Shown here: piece after piece, positions 1-13,079 of the stretch
How positions within the stretch are numbered: the stretch's first letter is position 1
Layout: each line of letters begins with the position of its first letter
NCBI GenBank assembly: GCA_000711775.1
Contig: ARYC01000202.1
Coordinates: 62,001-126,000, forward strand
DNA from: Oxytricha trifallax
Taxonomy: Eukaryota; Ciliophora; Spirotrichea; Sporadotrichida; Oxytrichidae
DNA length: 64,000 nucleotides
Reading direction: 5' to 3'
The notes under the pieces: model-generated
Seen by the model: only the letters and a program-made list of their open reading frames with translations
Database searches by the model: none
Told to the model about the DNA's origin: nothing
Position numbers and translations under genes: made by a program

Positions 1-1279
1 AAGTTGCAAAAAATATAGGAGTATCCATGCAAAATTACTCAAATGGGTTTACCTTTATATTTTGAAGGAAAATTTATTGTTATTTCCCGCCTCTTGACAT
101 GAGTCTTCCTAAGCATATTAATTTGTAAGTATTGTTTTAATATTAAAGAATTTCTATTGTACAACATCCCAGATGCCCTAAAATGAGAATATCATTTTCA
201 ACCACAAGCCCAGATTATGGAATTTTATCAAACACTTAAATTTAATTTTATTAACTCAATGAAAATACTATTCTATCTACTATTATTCTGTCCTAATCTA
301 TCATAACAAAATTTGGAATATTTTCTAAGCTTAGTATAATTTTAGAATTAATTTCAACTTCATTAAATCTTTCAAGTTAAATGATATCTATCTTATCTTC
401 ATTCACTCTCTTAAGTGAAATTATATCATCATTTATTTATTTGAAAAGTTTTTCATACTAGAATTACAAGCCAATTATATTGGACTAACTATCCTCTATT
501 AAATCTACTTGACTTGATAGTTTAATATCATTCATTTTATATGTAGATAATGGAATGATGTGACTTTCAAAGAATTGAACTTAATTTTCTAATTGAGTTA
601 ATGCATTAAGTTAAGTGTTTATAAATTGGGACAAGTCTGATTCGTTCTAATTACTTTCTATTTTACATAACTTCTGTTCTACAGTAGCAACTACTCTCTT
701 GGTTGTATTTTAAGCTCGCTGATAGAATTACTTCATTTAAGGCTGAATTTAATCAAAATTTAGCATTAGTTTAGCAGACCTAGACTGCAAATTTTAAGCT
801 TTTGCAACTAAATTTTGGACATTCTGATCATTAGACCCTAGTTTATTTGAAATTTGAAGTTTAACTTGATTGGACTCTTTAGCTATCTATTTACTTTCTG
901 ATTCACATTTTATTTATAGCAAATTTGCTGCCTTTGTATTGTTAGTATTTCAATTTTACTTTTGTTATTTTGAAATAATTTGCTTTTCTTCTTACTACTT
1001 ATTAGTTTATTTATCTTATTTTAGTGATGAACTTGGTTTCGAATTAAATTCATGTTTAATATTAACTCCATATTACTAATTTGGAACTATGCTCGGAGTT
1101 GTATTTTTATTATTCTTCTTCAACAATAATTGGTTTAAATGTATAATATCCTCACATTTGATTTAAGTATGTTGAGGTTTAATTCTTAAAATTTTAGATT
1201 CAGGATTTAATTATAAATCCAAATCCTCTAAATGACTTTGGAAAGATTTCCAAAGCATTTCATCACCAATATCCTCCAT
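1..1279 (-). CDS. Cluster family member A (AT-rich-germline paralog family), C-terminus cut by window edge, one internal TGA
   Basis: Unrecognised protein family; this copy runs off the left edge. Reading TAA/TAG as Gln from the ATG at 1279, about 426 codons are seen. The N-terminus (MEDIGDEMLWKSF) is followed by a Q/K/N-rich stretch, a helical middle and the family segments YEKLFKQ...LKRVNEDKIDII and IDQDRIIVDRIVFS. The frame is continuous except for one TGA at 950-952 in the poorly conserved N-terminal part, so the copy is either recently disabled or read through. The beta-rich C-terminal domain is mostly outside the window. It is the first of nine family copies in a row on the minus strand. 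Function is unknown; the family affiliation rests on the shared signatures and is secure. Confidence 0.75.
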
Positions 1280-1629
1280 TAGTTAGTTATTTAAAAATAA
1301 ATTTATTATATTTTAAAGAAACAAACTTAAAAAGTGCCTAATAATTTGAATATTTAAAAAATGATGTTGGCAATAAAGGATCAGAACATTTTACTTTGGA
1401 ATTTTAGTTAACTTTTGATTTATAATAATATGAAAATGACATTACTTTTAGAGAAAATTGCTAAAGATTTACTATAAAAAAAGTTTATAAATGCTTTTAA
1501 TTTTAAATGCATAGAGATATAACTTATTTTTTAATTTATGTAATTTTATCACATTTAAAACAACATTTGAATAATAAATACAATATCATTACTTTCCAAT
1601 TTTTATAAAATTAACCTTATTAATTTAAT

Positions 1630-3170
1630 TTATTCTAACTATCGCAATTATTAATAACTTATTTCATTGAAATTTGATAGTGATTAATCTAAGATTTGAT
1701 ACCTCATTATAAAATAGAACTCTAATATTCTATACAAATTCCATTAAATTACTCTAGATTATTTAGAATTGCAGTAGACAGTTTTTACTCCTTCATTTAA
1801 GCGGTTTCATCCTTCCTTTAAATCCAATCTATATTATGTTCTATATTTTAGCTATAATTGTGTGAGTTTCCAAACCAATCATAAAAGAGTTAGTTTAAGT
1901 AGATAATTTTCTATTTTAATCAGTCCGATGTCCCCATATATTTTGAAAGTTTAAAGATTATAGCATATTTCAGAATCAATAAGCGAGTATTCAAGCCCAT
2001 ACCAACTAATCATGCATTATTAATCAATAAATTAAAAATAATCTGATTATTAATAGCATATACCCTATGACATTCAATGTTTAGATAATATAGATTCATT
2101 ATAACTACGTAGTTTGTTGAAGATATAGGATAAATAATTGGAACATTTATTTAAATTGCTTTAAAGGATTGATTTCTATTTTAATTAAGTGGCATGTCTC
2201 TTGAGATCTTAATGCTTTAAAGTTTTTCTCTCCATTCATTCGAACTTAATTTCATTAATCAAGTCTCAATACTTAAATTCCTTTATTATTATTCAAGCCA
2301 TGATAATTATTCCTTTACTAGTACACAAAATGCAGCTGAATTGTTTTCTAGTATTTAAATCTGCATATTAAATTAAATGAATATGTAATTTTTCTTGATT
2401 AAGTTAGTGCTCTTTTAGCTAGGAGTCAAAATATCAACAACATGCTACTAATTTTATCATTTAATTTTATTTGAAAGTTATTGACTAACTTATCAAATTT
2501 GCAATAAAGTCCTATATATCTCGCTTAATAAACTTGAATTATTTCCATTTGGTTTTATATTTATAGTTAAACATGTCAAACACACTTTTATAAGCATGAA
2601 TTACTTCATTATCAACAGTACTTAAAGTTAATGTTAATTAAGTTTTTTTCATAAAATTGCTCATGCTTCAACCTTTGAAATCATTGAAGCTCACTTCAAG
2701 CTTGAACATTAATTAAGTTATATATTTATACAGAATAAAAGAAGGAAATTGCTTATTAAGTTTAAAGTATATATATATTATTTCCTTATATAGTTTTAAG
2801 ATCCTTAAGTATCTTTATAAAAATCTATATGTATTTTGAGGGTGCTTTTTATCGATTCCTTATAAAATTAATGGACATAATATAGTTAAAGTGTCATTTT
2901 AGAACATTATTCTCAATCAATTTAGAATTATTAAAATTCCATTTGGAATTAAAGATTATTCATAAATATCAATTTATCATTTTGAAAATTATTGTCAAGC
3001 CTCAACATTTTAAAAGGTTGAAGTTTGATGATAAATACATTGATCATTATTGATGTTGAAATTAAAAATTAATATTTACATATTAATATTTAAATATATT
3101 TCTAAATTGGAAAGTTAGAGATTTTTAGTCCAATTTTCTCCTTCCCCTGCAGTTAGAAATCTATCAAGCA
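1630..3170 (-). pseudogene. Decayed family relic R
   Basis: Between members A and B the minus strand carries fragments that resemble the family's C-terminal domain but break repeatedly. One example is a 'SKGIIIMA' segment near 2.3 kb, matching 'SDGLIILA' of member C. The 2440-2560 stretch has the spacing and composition of the helical segment that precedes the signature motif. No long frame survives in either code. I infer a fossil paralog; the boundaries are approximate. The alternative is chance resemblance in AT-rich DNA. Confidence 0.4.
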
Positions 3171-4276
3171 TGGCTTTTTATAATTCTAATTCCATTCATC
3201 TATTTATCAATAAGTTGAGAAATATGTAATTCGTAAAACTAAACTTGAAACTTTAGATAACTAAATTTTTTCTTAATATTATTAAAAAACACTCTCATTT
3301 ATGTATTATTCTAAGACTTAAATAATATTTATTCAAATCTATTAACTATAATTTTAGAAGCATCTTGACCTTATTAATAGATATTTTAAAATATGAAATA
3401 ATTTGATCAAAATATTTCATAATTTTATTTTTCTATCAAACAAACTCTAAGCGTTTAAAATTTTTTACTTCTATTTTACCATTACTGTATTAATTTAATT
3501 TTAAATTTAGGATTTTATAAAATTTTATCAATTAATTTATTACAGTTGAGTTTTATTTCCTGATTTAAATTTATTCTAACTTTTTTAATTTTCTGATTAT
3601 AATCAATTTATTTTTACGATTTTTATGGTATTTTCTGTGTTACCTTTTCTATTATTTTATTTCATTATCTGTTGTAACTTCTTCACATTTGGCCAATTTT
3701 AATGGTAGAGAAGTTTATTACAACCTAAGTTAGCTTATTGATTGTGAATCAAACTAAAATTATCAAAATTATTTTCATTAGACTATTAGGCTTAAATTGA
3801 TTTGCGAATAATTGCATTAACAAGGTTTCAGTGTTAAACATTTAATAAAATTAAATAAAATATTAGAGTTAGATATAATTGGCAATATAAAAAAAAGGAT
3901 AAAATTGGTTTTGTTAAACATTCAATCTTATATAACTATATATCTCATAATTTTGTTTTTATATTATTTTAATCATATAATTTCCTATTAAAAGGAGCAT
4001 TAATAAATAAATTTATTTAATCATATCAAAGAAGAGTTATAAATCATATTAAAGAATATTCTTTGAAATGCATATAATTTTAAAAAGAATCATAATAATA
4101 ATATCTATTTTAAAAAACAAAATAATTAAATATACTGTGCATCTAATAATAATATGATGCAATAAAAGAAAAGGGAAAATATTTAATGTTGTTTAAGTAT
4201 AAATGCTTAAATTAATTCTATGCTAAATTTAAATTATAAATAATTTAATATACAAATATAAATATTTTCTCTTAAT
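3171..4276. other. AT-rich spacer, no gene seen
   Basis: Very AT-rich DNA with many homopolymer A/T runs between relic R and member B. No frame longer than a few dozen codons has a family motif, and no RNA-gene-like segment was seen. The unassigned stretch at 1280-1629 looks the same. Confidence 0.5.
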
Positions 4277-5923
4277 TCATTTAATAATAATCTTGGTAAT
4301 TATTAAATTATCCTCATCATCATAATTCAGCACCTAAAATTTTTACTCTTCGCTTTCATTCTCCAAATCATATTCACTTTCAATTTACCCTAAAAATTAT
4401 GCTACTCTATGTGGAAATTAATGCTCCCCTTTGAACCCCATTTTCATTATATCCACAATTTTAGCTGAATTAGAGCCCAAATCACAACTCATTAATATAG
4501 GAAAAGCATCTATCGATTAAATGTAATCTGAAATACATGCCATTTCTGCGTTAATTTTACATTATTTTAGTGTTTAACCGTTTTCATAATTTATTAAATA
4601 GTAATCGTTTTCCATCCAACAAATTAAGTGATATTTATCTACAAATTTGAAGTCTATAGATCTTCTCGATAATATTTCTTTCTTAGAATGTTCAATTTTT
4701 ATGCAATCTAGGTTGATTTTAAACAAGTAACTTCCAGAACTCACTGCATATATAATTGGGTTTTGGGATTAATAAGGCATATAAGGATTGGTTTTGATTA
4801 CCGGGAAATGAAATCTCGCTTGATTTCCCCCTGATTTGCATAATCTACCTTTATACTACTAATTGTAAATCATGCCATTAAATTAATTAATTGATATCTC
4901 TCCATTTTAAGTATAACCTAGTAAAATTAGGCCCTTATTTAAAATGCATCCTGAGATTGGTATATCTTTGAAATTTTATATTTCTTTCTTGTGAGCAAAT
5001 GAATACACAACTCGATCTGCAATAAATCTAGTCTCGTCAATCATCATGAAATAAGGAACGTTTTCTAAACTTAAAATTCTGGTTGCTAATATCTCTGAAT
5101 TATTTGATTCTGATAATCTTACGACATCAATTTCTTAACTGTTGTACTTTTTAAGAGCTAAAATTTAGCTATTTAATTGTTTCTTTAATTTGTCATATTA
5201 ATTGCTTAACCCTAAGATTTGATAATTGTGAAATTCAACAAGATCAATGCTACTTGAAAGTTTTACTTCTTTTATTTTATGAGTTAAGAGCTGATTAACA
5301 TGTGTTTCAATAAATTAAACTTAATCTTCAAATAAATAAGCAGTCTAGAAGTATTACTCAATATTATTCAATGGCTCTTTAACGTTATAATGATGATTTT
5401 CTTAACCATTTTTACAAAATTAATTCTTAATTTATCATTCGATTTTCTAAGCTGAATTTTCCAATTTCTATAGAAACACTTACAAAGTTGGCTTTATCTT
5501 ATCAAAATTTTTTATCACAACTTTAGATCTCTAAATCAAATCTTAAAGCTTTTTTAGTACTTTTTCAGTAGGTGACTAATCAGGATTTTAAGATTTTAAC
5601 TCGCTATTTTCAAATTTATTTTTAGGATTTCTTGAGTTTTTCTATGAGCCTTTCTCATTTCCTTCATTTTTAACATTTTGCTAATTAAACTTTTGAAACA
5701 TATTACTTGAAATATCCTTATTAATCACTTCACTTCTTAAGTTTTCTGTTTTCATTTAAGATCTCAGTTCTTTCTAAGGAAGGTAGACATTCTATTAAAA
5801 AGTATCGAATTGTGCTTTTAAATCAGGGATTGATTGTGCACTTTAAAACTAGTTTTATTATAAGGTTTTTATCTGATTTTGAAATTACTTCAAAAGTTCC
5901 AAATCTTGCTCAAATTTATCCAT
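4277..5923 (-). CDS. Cluster family member B, one internal TGA
   Basis: A 549-codon frame (TAA/TAG = Gln) from the ATG at 5923 to TGA at 4277-4279, interrupted once by TGA at 5435-5437. The N-terminus MDKFEQDLELL is close to that of member C. The middle is Q/K-rich and helical (YDKLKKQLNSQI, EIDVVRL). The signature reads MIDETRFIADRVVYS. The C-terminal domain has DFKFVDKYHL, LINYENGQTL and the IVDIMKMGFKG segment shared by all members, and ends in an acidic tail. The frame before and after the TGA is the same, so a single nonsense change would explain it. Function is unknown. Possible readings are a young pseudogene or TGA read-through. Confidence 0.75.
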
Positions 5924-6635
5924 ATTTATCAATAAAAATAAAATATAAATTAATCCCAAATAAATTAGTTTGATCAATATCGTTAAAATGAATATTTAAT
6001 AAAAAAACTAGCATAGGGATAAAATTGTTATAAATTAAAATCAGATTTAATTTTTTAGAGAATTGGCTTTAAAATATTTAAATAAAAATATATAATTATT
6101 TAAAATATTTTATAATAAAAATTGATCTAAAATTTTAAGATAAATCCCTGCAAATATTGTCCTCTTATGGATATCTTTTGTATATATATATATATTAGTG
6201 ATATTATAAGTTTTATCTTTAAAAATATCTTATTCTGATTAAAAAATCAATAAGAAGTTCAAATAACGCAAGAATTTGGAATAAAAATATTCATGATTTA
6301 AAGTTTTATAATAGTTTGAAATATAAATTCTAAAATCTTGATTTATTTAAATATAACTTATAATTTTTTTAATTAAAATATTATTTTAAAATAATATGAC
6401 ATTTTATTTAATTTATTAATTTTTTTAATTATATATAGATTTAAAACTAAGAATTAAACTGGGAAATAAATCAATAAAACTAAATTAATTTAAAAGCTTT
6501 TATTATATATTGTTTATTATATTGAGTGTCAATCAAATTATATTTTATAATAAAAAATTTAAGTACTTTAGTTTAGAAATTTTAAGTAATTAAAATATAA
6601 TTTATAGAGTAATGAAATTAATTTCGTTTATATTA
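5924..6635. other. Spacer between members B and C
   Basis: About 700 bp, extremely AT-rich, with a short (TA)n run near 6181-6196. It lies 5' of B and 3' of C and so should hold the promoter of B and the terminator of C. No distinct motif could be picked out. Confidence 0.5.
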
Positions 6636-8465
6636 TCATTCAATTTATATTGTACTTATAATCATATTATTATTTTAATCATAAGCTAACAACCGAACTT
6701 CTGGTGCCTATTATAATAAATTCTCATTTTAATCACTCTCTAATTACCCCAAAACACTTGTAATTTAAGTTTAAAGTTTGAGGTCTCCTTTGAACCCCAT
6801 CTTCATGATGTCCTAAATTTAAGCTATATTAGATCTTTAATCGTAGCTAATAAGTATTGGTGTGGTATCAATCGCTCTTAAATAATCTGGGATACAAGCA
6901 ATTTCACCAAATAATTTACAAATTTGTAGAGTTTGGCCATTATCATGATTTATAAGGGTGTATTCTAGTTCAAATTAGCTTATCAAATGTCTATTATCCA
7001 CGAATTTGAATTCCTTAGATCTCCAGCAAAGTCTTAGTTTATCTGAATCTTCAAATTTTAATAGATTTATGACATATTTTGAGAGTTATAAGCCATCACT
7101 TTGAGTGAATATAGTTGGGCATTTCAAATTGAAAGGTATGAATGGATTTGTTTTAATTAAGTTATAGAAGACTTTTTTCTGCGTTCCACCACGCTTGCAA
7201 GTATTCCCTTAATTTAAATACAAATACTATCCATCCACAAATCGTAGTATTAGAATTCTTCCACTATGATGAAGGGCAAGAATAATTAATCCGTCGGAAG
7301 CTACACATCCAGATGTAGCTAATTCATCAAATATTTGTACTTAACATCTTTATTTGAAAGAATAAACAATTCGATCTGCAATAAGTCTGTCCTAATCTAG
7401 TATCATGAAATTGGGGGTATTTTCCAAAGTTAATATACATTATGCTTTTATGTCAGTATCACTTAGTTTATCAAGCTTTATTATGTCAATTCCAGAATCG
7501 TCCACTTTATGTAGAGCTACAATTTAATCATGCAGTTATTTCTAAAGTTTGTCATATTTGTCAAATAAACCATGTATTGCAATTTAATTTCCCTCGTATA
7601 GTTCAATATGATTTGATAATTTGATCTCATTCATTTTCTATGTTATAATTTGGTTTATATGAGTTTCATAGAATTAAAGTTGCGATTCAACTTAATTTAA
7701 AGAACTAGATTAATGTGAAATGAAAGTTGAGAGTTCATTTTCCTTCAACTTAAAATCAACTTTAAAGAGCTTTTACTCCAAATATGTTACAACCCTCTTC
7801 GTTGTGTTCTAGGCTCTTTAATAAAATATCTTGATTTGGGGAAGAATTTTATCGATATTTTGCATAACCAAATCTGATCGGTTAAGAATATCATGAGCTT
7901 TGGCTACTAGAGTTTATACTGCCTGATTATCAATTTAAATTAGCTTTGATTCTAAAGGAAAGTTCTATTTTGTTGAAATAGAAGACTGCCTTATATCACT
8001 ATTTCTCATACTTATTTCGCTATTCTCTTATTTTATTTGTGGCGAAGACTCCTCTCTCTTGGGAGTTATGATTAAATTTTCCTTTTTAATTTAATTTATA
8101 AACCCACCACTAGTAACCTATTTCGACTTTCCCTTCTCTTAATTTTTAGTTTACTATTGAATAACTAATGGCCCTTGGTTTTGAGCATTTATACATGAAA
8201 CTTTTCTCTTTGATAAGTTTTGGTAATTTTTAAAACAACCTCTATATTAAGTTTCAGACATAAGTTTTTCTCTTAAATTTTTCAATTAATTTAGGTTTTA
8301 ATCTAAATTATTTGCTAACTATTTAGTCTATATTTGAGGAATTTATATTGCACTTGGATTGTTAATTTAAGGCTGTTTATTTTTATCTTGGTCTTAATTC
8401 ATACTTTATTCAAGAAGAATTTGGTTTTAGAAAGACTCCAATATTTATTGCTCAGTGTTATTCAT
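6636..8465 (-). CDS. Cluster family member C, intact
   Basis: Open for 610 codons with TAA/TAG as Gln; the protein is 609 residues. I chose the ATG at 8465 (MNNTEQQILESFQNQI) because that N-terminus resembles member B. A downstream ATG at 8261 is a weaker alternative. The order is a Q/N-rich N-terminus, a helical middle with YDKLQKQLHDQIVALHK and GIDIIKLD, the signature ILDQDRLIADRIVYS, then the beta-rich domain with SGCVASDGLIILAL, EFKFVDNRHL and IMKMGFKGDL. No membrane segment or signal peptide is visible. Its neighbours B and D are close relatives in the same orientation. Function is unknown. This is the clearest intact member of the left-hand block. Confidence 0.85.
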
Positions 8466-9031
8466 TCTAATAATATTAAAAATATTTATTATAATAAAAT
8501 ACATTTAAATCGAAGTGTTACTTTTATAAATATTCCTTAAAAATAAATGTTTAAATTATTCATAGAAAACTTTCATTTTATAAATATATTTTGGTTATTT
8601 ATACCCATAAAATAAATTTTTATTAATATTTGAAATATAATTTGAATTAAACAAATAAATCATTATTTTATAAAAATATAAGTTTTAAGGTTTTAAAATA
8701 AAATAATTTAATGTTTAAAATTATTCCTCTTTATTTTATTAATTTATATATTTTCGAGTATATAATAAAAATTAGTATAAATTAATTTAGAAAAAATTAA
8801 TATTCTCATTTTAAAGGTGATGGAGAAATTAATAATAATTATTTTCTCTATTAATGTGGATAAGTATAGTACTGAATTATATATATTTTGTTTGCTTTAT
8901 TTTATTTATTTATTGTGTTAATTTAAATATATTAAAGATAAAATATTTGTATCAGTAAAATGCATTCCCAGGTATTTATATATTTTTTGAATCAAAACTT
9001 ATTGAAAGTAAATAAACTAATTCATTTATTT
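8466..9031. other. Spacer between members C and D
   Basis: About 570 bp of AT-rich DNA between two minus-strand paralogs. No gene, repeat or RNA element is recognisable. Confidence 0.5.
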
Positions 9032-10738
9032 TCATTTAATGAATATAGTTTTAATATATAAATTTTGATCTTCATCATAGGTAATTAATCGGACTCTTGA
9101 CTCTCCTTCACTTTGATGTGATTTATTATTTACACTTTTCATTTGGCCAATTACTTTTGAAACTTTAGAGGATAATTTTAGAGATCCTCCCAACCCCAAT
9201 TTCATTACATCTTTAATGGTAAATGTGTTTGAATTTATGTCAAAAATAATTTATATAGGGAAGGTTTCGATACTTCTTATGTTTTCAGGAATTAGAATAA
9301 AATCATTAGACATTTTAAAAGTTTATAGTGTTTAACAATTCTCAAAATTTATGACAGTCCAATCATAATCATTATAATTTATTAAATGTTTACTATCCAC
9401 AAATTTGAAGTCTAAGCATTTCCAAGACAGTTTAAATCTCTTCGACTTATCAAATTGAGATATATCTAAATGAAATTTTGAAAGTTAATATCCATTACTT
9501 TATGTGAAAATAACTGGCTATTCTAAATTAAAAGGTTAGAATGGATTAGTTTTTATTTTACTATAGAAGAAGTTCCTTGAGGGATTCTTGCATGTATTCC
9601 CTGAGTATATTATTTAGTATTACCCATCTTTTTACTTTAAAATTAAAATTCTGCCTCGTTTCTAAAGTGAGAAAACTAATATCCCCTCTGAAGCTACACA
9701 CCCAGAAACAGCTAATTAATCAAAAACTTAAATTGGACACTGTTTTGTTATGGAATATACTATTCTATCTGCTATTATTCAATCTTGGTCTTATATAATG
9801 AAATTTGGAATGTAATCGTAGTTAAGAACACACTTAGCAAATGCATTTTATTTGTTTATATTTTCTAATTTAATAATATCAATTTGATCCTCATTTATTC
9901 TTTTCAAAGCTATTATATTTTCTTGTAAATTTGTGACTAATTTATCATACTTTCCCTCCAGTCCCATAATTTTAATTTGATTTCCCTCATATAGTTCAAT
10001 GTGATTTGCCACTTTAATTTCATTCATCTTTTTATTGATTATTAAATTTATGTGAGATTCATAAAATTTTAATTGTTCTTCTACATATGCTAGAATTTTC
10101 GATTGAGATAGAATCATGTTTAAAAATCCACTTTCCTTCATTTTGGATTCATCTGTGAAAAGTTGGTGCTCTAAATATGAAACTATATCTTTAGTAGTGT
10201 TTTAAGCTCTTTAATGGAAAATTTAAACCTAGGGAAGAATTTTATCAATATTTTTAATCATCACATCTGATCTATTCAAAATATCATGTGCTTTGGCAAA
10301 CAAATTCTATACTTCCTTATTGTCATATTTAATTGGATTTGATTAAATTGGAATATCCAGAGAAGATTCTCGCTAGTTATTATTGAACTTTTCAAGTTAT
10401 TTCAGTTTTTATACTATCTGCTAGATTTGACTGTCATTTTTAACAGGCTTTTAACATGGGTACTTATTTAATATGACTCTATTTTGCTAAGCTTCATTTG
10501 TTATTATTAATTCTTCTTCTGTAAATTAATTTTGTATTGACTCTCATTTAACATTTAAACTTAAATTATTGTTGCTTGATGCAGATTTTTAGCTATCTTG
10601 CAAATTTACAGTTGGAGCATATATCTTGGGGAATTGAGTTTTATCGATTAAACTGTAGTCTAAGTTAGATCTTACATTTTGAGTTTGAAAGAGATGGTTT
10701 TAGAATGATTGTAATATCGACTAATTTTAGAAATTCAT
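9032..10738 (-). CDS. Cluster family member D, two internal TGAs
   Basis: A 569-codon frame from the ATG at 10738 (MNFQNQSILQSFQNHLF) to TGA at 9032-9034, with two internal TGA codons. One is in the N-terminal disordered part near residue 65. The other sits in the signature motif, which reads 'QDQD-stop-IIADRIVYS' where other members have Arg (DQDRLIADRIVYS); a single-base change of an Arg codon would explain it. The helical middle (MNEIKVANHIELYEGNQ, GKYDKLVTNLQENII) is nearly the same as in C. The C-terminal domain keeps DFKFVDSKHL and the GLGGSLK equivalent of the GFKG element. It is probably a recent pseudogene of a C-like gene. Confidence 0.75.
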
Positions 10739-11297
10739 TTAAATTAAATTAATATTATAAATTATGGATATTTTTAAGTAAGTTTGCAAAGACAAGAAAT
10801 TAAATGAACATTTAAACAACCTAAAATAGAAATGTTTATTATTTATATTAAATTAGAATTTAAAAATAGTTTATATAATGTTTTTCAAATTTTGAATAGT
10901 TAGCTCAATAATTTATACACAGTTAAAGTATATAATTATAATAAAGTTTGTTTACAATTTTAAACTCAATGGGGGGTTCCACGTTCACTTTAAATGCTTA
11001 TAATGTAAAACAATATAGTTATTAAAATATATTTTTATAATTCTTTTATTATAAAATACAATTCTTATTAAATATTTTCATTTAATAATAGATGATTTAA
11101 TTTAATGTTATAAAATCATTATAAATTCTGAATAAACAATTATAAAATTCATACTTTACACTTACATTACTTAATGAACGAGTAAAATGGCTACTTATTA
11201 AATAAAGAGAGAAAAGACTTTATTTATATAAATAAAAATAAATTGGTGATTATGTAATTTCTAATTACTTTTTATAATAAAATTTATTTGTTTTTAA
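10739..11297. other. Spacer between members D and E
   Basis: About 560 bp of AT-rich DNA. A GC blip near 10970-10985 (a G6 run) stands out from the background but matches nothing I know. No gene is visible. Confidence 0.5.
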
Positions 11298-13079
11298 TCA
11301 CAGTGAAATGTCAATTCCAATCATAACATTTGAGTTACTCTGTTTATTAATTCCTAATATCCAATTACTGTTTTCTTCATTACTTTCAAGATTTACTTGA
11401 TTTCCAATTTCAATCTGATTAATGATTTTTATATCCCCACTATAATCACTCATTTATACTTTTCCTTCATACCCATGCTTCATTATATCAATTATCTCTA
11501 AAGTCTCATCACTCTCTTTGAACCCTATTAAAATTGGGAAACTTTATATGTTAAACGCTTTTGGTATGATTAATTTTTGAAAATCTAACTGAAATTAACT
11601 TAAGATTTGTCCATTGTGATAGTTAATAAGTGAGATTTCGTTTTAGAAGTATGTTACCAAATTTTAACTATCAACAAACTTGAAACCCTGTGCTTTAGAC
11701 CCTAGTTTTAACTTTATTGAAGATTTTAAGCTATTCAAGTCTAAATCTATTCTATGTAAACTAGGGTTTTTATCATAAGCAATCATGAATATTGGAACTT
11801 AAGAGGTATTATCATACTATAAATAGGGACATTTTTCAATCTTAAACACTTAATAGTCTTTTCTAGTGAAGGAATTCCACATCGCAGATTTTTCATATTG
11901 TCCATTACTCATGTTCCATTTTGAGATTTTAATTTTTCCAAAAGTTTCAAAGCCATGAATGATTGTATTAGGAAATAGCTAGCATCCTGAAATAGGATTG
12001 TCTTCAAATTATTAAATAAGTTTTGAATTCTAGGAATCAAAACAACAGTAGTCTATTAGTACTCTATTTTCATCAAGAGATATGAACTTTGGTTATGAAT
12101 TTATTGACATAATTTAGTTTATTTCTACTAAAGCTTAGTGAGTTATATCAGTAGACTTTTTAATTGATACTATATCAATTATTTCCTAATCATTTCGTTT
12201 TAAAACACAAATTTAGTTGTTTAATTATCTCACAATTTTATCATAATTCATTCCATTAGATAAAACCTATATCTGATTGAGTTTTATATCTAGATTAATG
12301 CTCAAATTATGTGTTAATATTTTTTAATCTGTCATGCTTTTTAATTGAATGTAAAATGTTAAAATTTATTTCTGTATTTCTTGTAAATTGTAAGTTTGTT
12401 CATCAATAAACTTATAAATTTGCTATTTTTCAGCATCAATAAAGTTTCCCTCTTATTTTATATTGGTAGTGTATTAGGAAAATATTTTTTGAAGTTTAGA
12501 TTCTAAATTGCTCGTAATTCTTTCAAATAGTAAGCAGTTCTTTTCTTACATCTGTTAAATGATAGAATTTACTTAAATTGATTATTTAGCTAAGCTGTTT
12601 TATTATTGATTCATTTACTTCATGAATTCAATGAAACTCTGTATTTTTTAGTCACTCTATTTTTGTTCATTTAAATCGTTTTTATTGCAAACTTTAATTT
12701 CTTAAGAAATTTCTGATGATTATAATATCACCTAATTGCTCTATTTTTGGCCAATTTTGTACTTTTTAGTCCGTTTATCCATTTTGAAATCATGTTGAGT
12801 GTTTTATGTTTGTTACACCTAACTCATATTTTAAAAATTTGTTTTATTTTATTGACTTTAAACATTAAAAACTTATTATTTCTAAATTAAATTGCTAATT
12901 TAGTTAAATTCTTAAGAACTCATCGTGTTCTTCTACAAATTGTTAACTTTTTCAGATTTTAAATGCTGATTAACTTTTTGTAGCATGCAAGTTTCTTGAG
13001 TTGGATTTTATTAAATTTATTTATTATCTAGATCATCTTATTTTTCTTATTTCAAGAAATGACTGTCTCTTAAATTCAT
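11298..13079 (-). CDS. Cluster family member E, intact
   Basis: Open for 594 codons in the ciliate code; 593 residues. It starts MNLRDSHFLKQEKQDD and ends GIDISL before TGA. The N-terminal 200 residues are Q/N/K-rich. The middle is helical with YDKIVRQLNNQICVLKR and EIIDIVSIKK. The signature is divergent (SLDENRVLIDYCCFD) and is followed by the beta-rich part with IHGFETFGKIKISKW, GFKFVDSQNLVTYF and IIDIMKHGYEG. This copy is a more diverged relative of A-D, in line with an older duplication. Function is unknown. Confidence 0.82.

Noticed and set aside
870-1079. Plus-strand hydrophobic frame that looks like a membrane peptide
   Set aside because: It is the antisense shadow of the Q/K-rich N-terminal part of member A.
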